Source: a candidate division GN15 bacterium
GTDB lineage: Bacteria > Zixibacteria > MSB-5A5 > GN15 > FEB-12
DNA length: 8,225 nt
NCBI GenBank assembly: GCA_014729205.1
Contig: WJKG01000133.1
Coordinates: 1-8,225, forward strand
Reading direction: 5' to 3'
The notes under the pieces were generated by a model. That model was not told the DNA's origin and made no database searches. It saw only the letters and a list, made by a program, of their open reading frames with translations. The translations under genes and the position numbers were made by a program. How positions within the stretch are numbered: the stretch's first letter is position 1; every line of letters begins with the position of its first letter. Below are positions 5,565 to 8,225 of the stretch, in pieces.

Positions 5565-7732
5565 GCCGCTTCGCTGATTACAGCCACGTCGACTGGCAGG
5601 TTGTCGCCGGACAGCCCGACAGGAAGACCTGGGCAGATGCGGTCGTGCTGCAAACCGGTCGCAAACCAGAGGAACTCACCTGGGAGACGATGGAGAAGAT
5701 ATCCCTCTCCCCTGTTTACACAGCCGATGACGTTGCCGAGACCGATCACCTGCCTTACATGCCGGGCCTGCCACCGTATCACCGGGGACCGTATGCAACC
5801 ATGTATATTGCGCGTCCCTGGACCGTGCGCCAGTATGCGGGCTTTTCCACCGCGGAAGAGTCGAACGCGTTCTATCGCCGAAACCTGGCCGCGGGGCAGA
5901 AGGGACTCTCGATTGCGTTCGACCTCGCCACTCATCGCGGCTATGATTCGGACCACCCTCGGGTCGCTGGGGATGTTGGCATGGCGGGAGTCGCGGTGGA
6001 TTCGATTCTGGACATGAACATCCTGTTCGCTGGTATCCCGCTTGACAAGATGTCGGTGTCGATGACAATGAACGGTGCCGTGCTGCCGGTGATGGCCTTT
6101 TACATTCTCGCAGCGCTGGAACAGGGCGTGAAGCTGGAGCAGCTTACCGGGACGATCCAGAATGACATCCTCAAAGAGTATATGGTTCGCAATACGTACA
6201 TCTACCCGCCGGCGGGATCGATGCGAATCATTGGCGATATTTTCGCCTACACCTCGCAGAACATGCCGCGCTTCAACAGTATCTCGGTGTCCGGCTACCA
6301 CATGCAGGAGGCCGGTGCGCCGGCTGACCTGGAGATGGCGTATACGCTGGCAGACGGCGTCGAGTATGTCCGTACCGGGTTGAAAGCGGGACTTGACATA
6401 GATCAGTTCGCGCCCAGGTTGTCGTTCTTCTGGGGGATCGGCAAGAACTACTTCATGGAGATAGCCAAGATGCGGGCGGCCCGGCTGCTATGGGCCTGGC
6501 TGATGCGCAGTTTTGATCCGAAGGACCCGCGTTCGATGATGCTTCGCGCTCACTGTCAGACGTCCGGCTGGAGCCTGACCGAGCAGGATCCCTTCAACAA
6601 CGTGATTCGGACCTGTGTCGAGGCTATGGCGGCCGCGCTGGGGCACACGCAGAGCCTGCATACCAATGCGCTCGATGAGGCCATCGCCTTGCCAACCGAT
6701 TTCAGTGCGCGGATCGCGCGCAACACTCAGCTCTTCCTGCAGGAGGAGACAGGTTTGACACGGGTCATCGACCCCTGGGGCGGTTCCTGGTATGTTGAGC
6801 ACCTGACCAAGCGGCTTCTGGACAAGGCAGTGGCACACATTCGCGAGGTAGAAGACCTCGGTGGTATGGCCAGCGCCATCGAACAGGGATTGCCCAAGCT
6901 GCGTATCGAAGAGGCGGCGGCCCGTCGCCAGGCGAGGATCGACTCAGGTCAGGAGACGATTGTGGGGGTGAATCGATATCGTCTGGAACAGGAGGAGCAG
7001 CTTGAGATTCTATCGGTAGACAATCAAACGGTACGCACCAAGCAACTTGAGCGACTCAAGGAGCTTCGCGCCGAACGTGACGATGAGAGAGTCAAGCAGA
7101 CGCTGGCGGCATTGACCGAATCGGCCGAGAGTGGCAAGGGGAATCTGCTTGCGCTGGCGGTTGAGGCGGCGCAGGCGCGGGCGAGCCTGGGTGAAATCAG
7201 CAAAGCCCTGGAAGATGTCTGGGGACGACACAAGGCGGAACATAAGATGGTAAGTGGCGTCTATTCCAATGAGTTTGGCGACTCCGACAAGATCGCACGC
7301 GTGCGCCAGATGGCTGATCAGTTTGAAAAGCAGGAGGGGCGACGTCCCCGCATCCTGGTGGCCAAGATGGGCCAGGATGGTCACGACCGTGGCGCCAAGG
7401 TGATCGCCACGGCGCTTGCCGATCTGGGTTTTGATGTCGATGTGGGACCGCTGTTTCAGACGCCGGAGGAAACGGCCCGCCATGCGGTTGAAAACGATGT
7501 GCATGTTGTCGGTATGAGTTCACTCGCCGGCGGACACAAGACCCTGCTGCCGCAACTGGTCGCAGAGCTGAAGAAGCTGGGTCGGGAGGATATCCACGTG
7601 GTGCTCGGCGGTGTTATACCGTCGCAGGATTATGATTTCCTGTATGAGCACGGCGCCACGGCAATCTTCGGACCGGGCACAGTCATTCCCGACGCCGCCG
7701 CGAAGTTGCTTGAGCAACTCTTGAAGGACTGA
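5561..7732 (+). CDS. mutB: Methylmalonyl-CoA mutase large (alpha) catalytic subunit
   Basis: Catalyses the radical isomerisation of (R)-methylmalonyl-CoA to succinyl-CoA with adenosylcobalamin (EC 5.4.99.2), in the cytosol. The 723 residues match the full length of the Propionibacterium large subunit. The N-terminal acyl-CoA-binding TIM barrel holds Y82 (TMYIARPWT), R210 (MVRNTYIYPP) and the Y246-H247 pair (SGYHMQEAGA). The Tyr and Arg correspond to residues that select methylmalonyl-CoA; isobutyryl-CoA mutases carry Phe and Gln there. The C-terminal B12 domain (about 595-723) has K602, D606 and H608 in AKMGQDGHDRG, the cobalt-ligating DxHxxG motif, followed by SSLAGGH (653-659) and VLGGVIP (681-687). 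The ATG overlaps the small-subunit stop as ATGA and has GGGGGTGA four bases upstream. All key residues are intact. The adjacent mutA and meaB confirm the assignment. Confidence 0.97.
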   Translation: MSRFADYSHVDWQVVAGQPDRKTWADAVVLQTGRKPEELTWETMEKISLSPVYTADDVAETDHLPYMPGLPPYHRGPYATMYIARPWTVRQYAGFSTAEESNAFYRRNLAAGQKGLSIAFDLATHRGYDSDHPRVAGDVGMAGVAVDSILDMNILFAGIPLDKMSVSMTMNGAVLPVMAFYILAALEQGVKLEQLTGTIQNDILKEYMVRNTYIYPPAGSMRIIGDIFAYTSQNMPRFNSISVSGYHMQEAGAPADLEMAYTLADGVEYVRTGLKAGLDIDQFAPRLSFFWGIGKNYFMEIAKMRAARLLWAWLMRSFDPKDPRSMMLRAHCQTSGWSLTEQDPFNNVIRTCVEAMAAALGHTQSLHTNALDEAIALPTDFSARIARNTQLFLQEETGLTRVIDPWGGSWYVEHLTKRLLDKAVAHIREVEDLGGMASAIEQGLPKLRIEEAAARRQARIDSGQETIVGVNRYRLEQEEQLEILSVDNQTVRTKQLERLKELRAERDDERVKQTLAALTESAESGKGNLLALAVEAAQARASLGEISKALEDVWGRHKAEHKMVSGVYSNEFGDSDKIARVRQMADQFEKQEGRRPRILVAKMGQDGHDRGAKVIATALADLGFDVDVGPLFQTPEETARHAVENDVHVVGMSSLAGGHKTLLPQLVAELKKLGREDIHVVLGGVIPSQDYDFLYEHGATAIFGPGTVIPDAAAKLLEQLLKD

Positions 7733-7739
7733 GACGATC

Positions 7740-8225
7740 GTGGCAGCCAGACAAGACCGCAATCTCTCCATTGAGCAGTATGTTGATGGTGTCCGCAAGG
7801 GGGATCGTTCTGTTCTCAGCCGCACTATTACGTTGATAGAATCCAACGCTGAACACCACCAGCAACAGGCACAAGAGGTACTGTCCAAGCTACTCCCTCA
7901 TTCGGGCAACTCGATCCGCCTGGGATTGACTGGTGTCCCGGGGGCCGGAAAGAGTACCTTCATCGAGACTCTGGGGCTGCAGCTCATCGACCGGGGACAC
8001 CGGGTAGCGGTTATAGCGGTGGATCCATCGTCGAGCTTGAGCAAGGGGAGCATTCTTGGTGACAAGACCCGCATGGAGCAGCTTTCGCAGCGAGAGGAGG
8101 CGTTTATTCGCCCGAGTCCCTCTGGAGGTGCCCTCGGCGGAGTGGCGCGCAAGACGCGTGAAGCGATTCATGTTTTCGAGGCTGCCGGCTACGACGTAGT
8201 GATAGTCGAGACAATCGGTGTTGGC
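7740..8225 (+). CDS. meaB: MeaB-type G-protein chaperone of methylmalonyl-CoA mutase (partial)
   Basis: P-loop GTPase of the SIMIBI class (MeaB/ArgK, human MMAA). It gates adenosylcobalamin delivery to the mutase and protects it from inactivation. Only the first 162 residues are in the window; the frame stays open to the last base. Visible are an N-terminal helical region (10-52), the Walker A motif GVPGAGKS (65-72), DPSSS (95-99), GDKTRM (107-112), the SPSGGALGGVA segment (126-136), and VETIGVG (156-162), just where homologues continue into a Gln-Ser-Glu stretch. The start is a GTG seven bases after the mutB stop, with AGGA (7725-7728) eleven bases upstream inside the end of mutB. Gene order mutA-mutB-meaB is common. 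The older name ArgK, for a supposed transport kinase, is misleading here. Confidence 0.95.
   Translation, partial: MAARQDRNLSIEQYVDGVRKGDRSVLSRTITLIESNAEHHQQQAQEVLSKLLPHSGNSIRLGLTGVPGAGKSTFIETLGLQLIDRGHRVAVIAVDPSSSLSKGSILGDKTRMEQLSQREEAFIRPSPSGGALGGVARKTREAIHVFEAAGYDVVIVETIGVG

Noticed and set aside
5366..6301. Long open frame (311 codons) on the - strand opposite mutA/mutB
   Set aside because: It lies antisense to strongly conserved mutase sequence. The translation is His/Arg-rich, has no recognisable motif and looks like a shadow of the GC-rich coding strand.

Overview
This is an ordinary stretch of bacterial chromosome carrying central carbon metabolism. The sequence looks moderately GC-rich. 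I could not assign a phylum. The gene set is a Thermus/Rickettsia-type isocitrate dehydrogenase, a two-subunit methylmalonyl-CoA mutase with its MeaB chaperone, a bacterial eRF1-like protein and an Ogr/Delta-like zinc ribbon. This fits an environmental, probably uncultured bacterium of the deltaproteobacterial or FCB-like kind, but that is only an impression from the gene set. I found no mobile elements, tRNAs, rRNAs, CRISPR arrays or signs of recent transfer.

Layout. A small zinc-ribbon protein of unknown function lies on the + strand (about 158-466). It converges on a - strand gene (552-1706) for a bacterial archaeo-eukaryotic release-factor-like protein that looks like baeRF family 3. Between the two stop codons is a strong hairpin (492-533) with T-runs on both sides, which can serve as a shared bidirectional terminator. 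The baeRF gene is divergent from a + strand isocitrate dehydrogenase (1953-3398); a 246-bp intergenic region separates them and must hold promoters for both. After a 99-bp gap with a plausible sigma70-type promoter comes a tight cluster: methylmalonyl-CoA mutase small subunit (3498-5564), large subunit (5561-7732, 4-bp ATGA overlap) and meaB (7740 to the window edge, truncated by the window).

How the genes work together. The mutase interconverts (R)-methylmalonyl-CoA and succinyl-CoA using adenosylcobalamin. MeaB is the GTPase that gates cofactor loading and protects the mutase. Isocitrate dehydrogenase supplies 2-oxoglutarate, the precursor of succinyl-CoA in the TCA cycle. The right half therefore links propionate/odd-chain/branched-chain catabolism (or, in reverse, propionate formation) to the TCA cycle. 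The left half (zinc ribbon and baeRF) has no evident metabolic link to it.

I see no convincing new system here. The items most worth checking are the cofactor-site residues of the isocitrate dehydrogenase (Thr-Ile where NADP enzymes have Lys-Tyr and NAD enzymes usually Asp-Ile), the GGQ-less release-factor homologue, and the uncharacterised zinc-ribbon protein.
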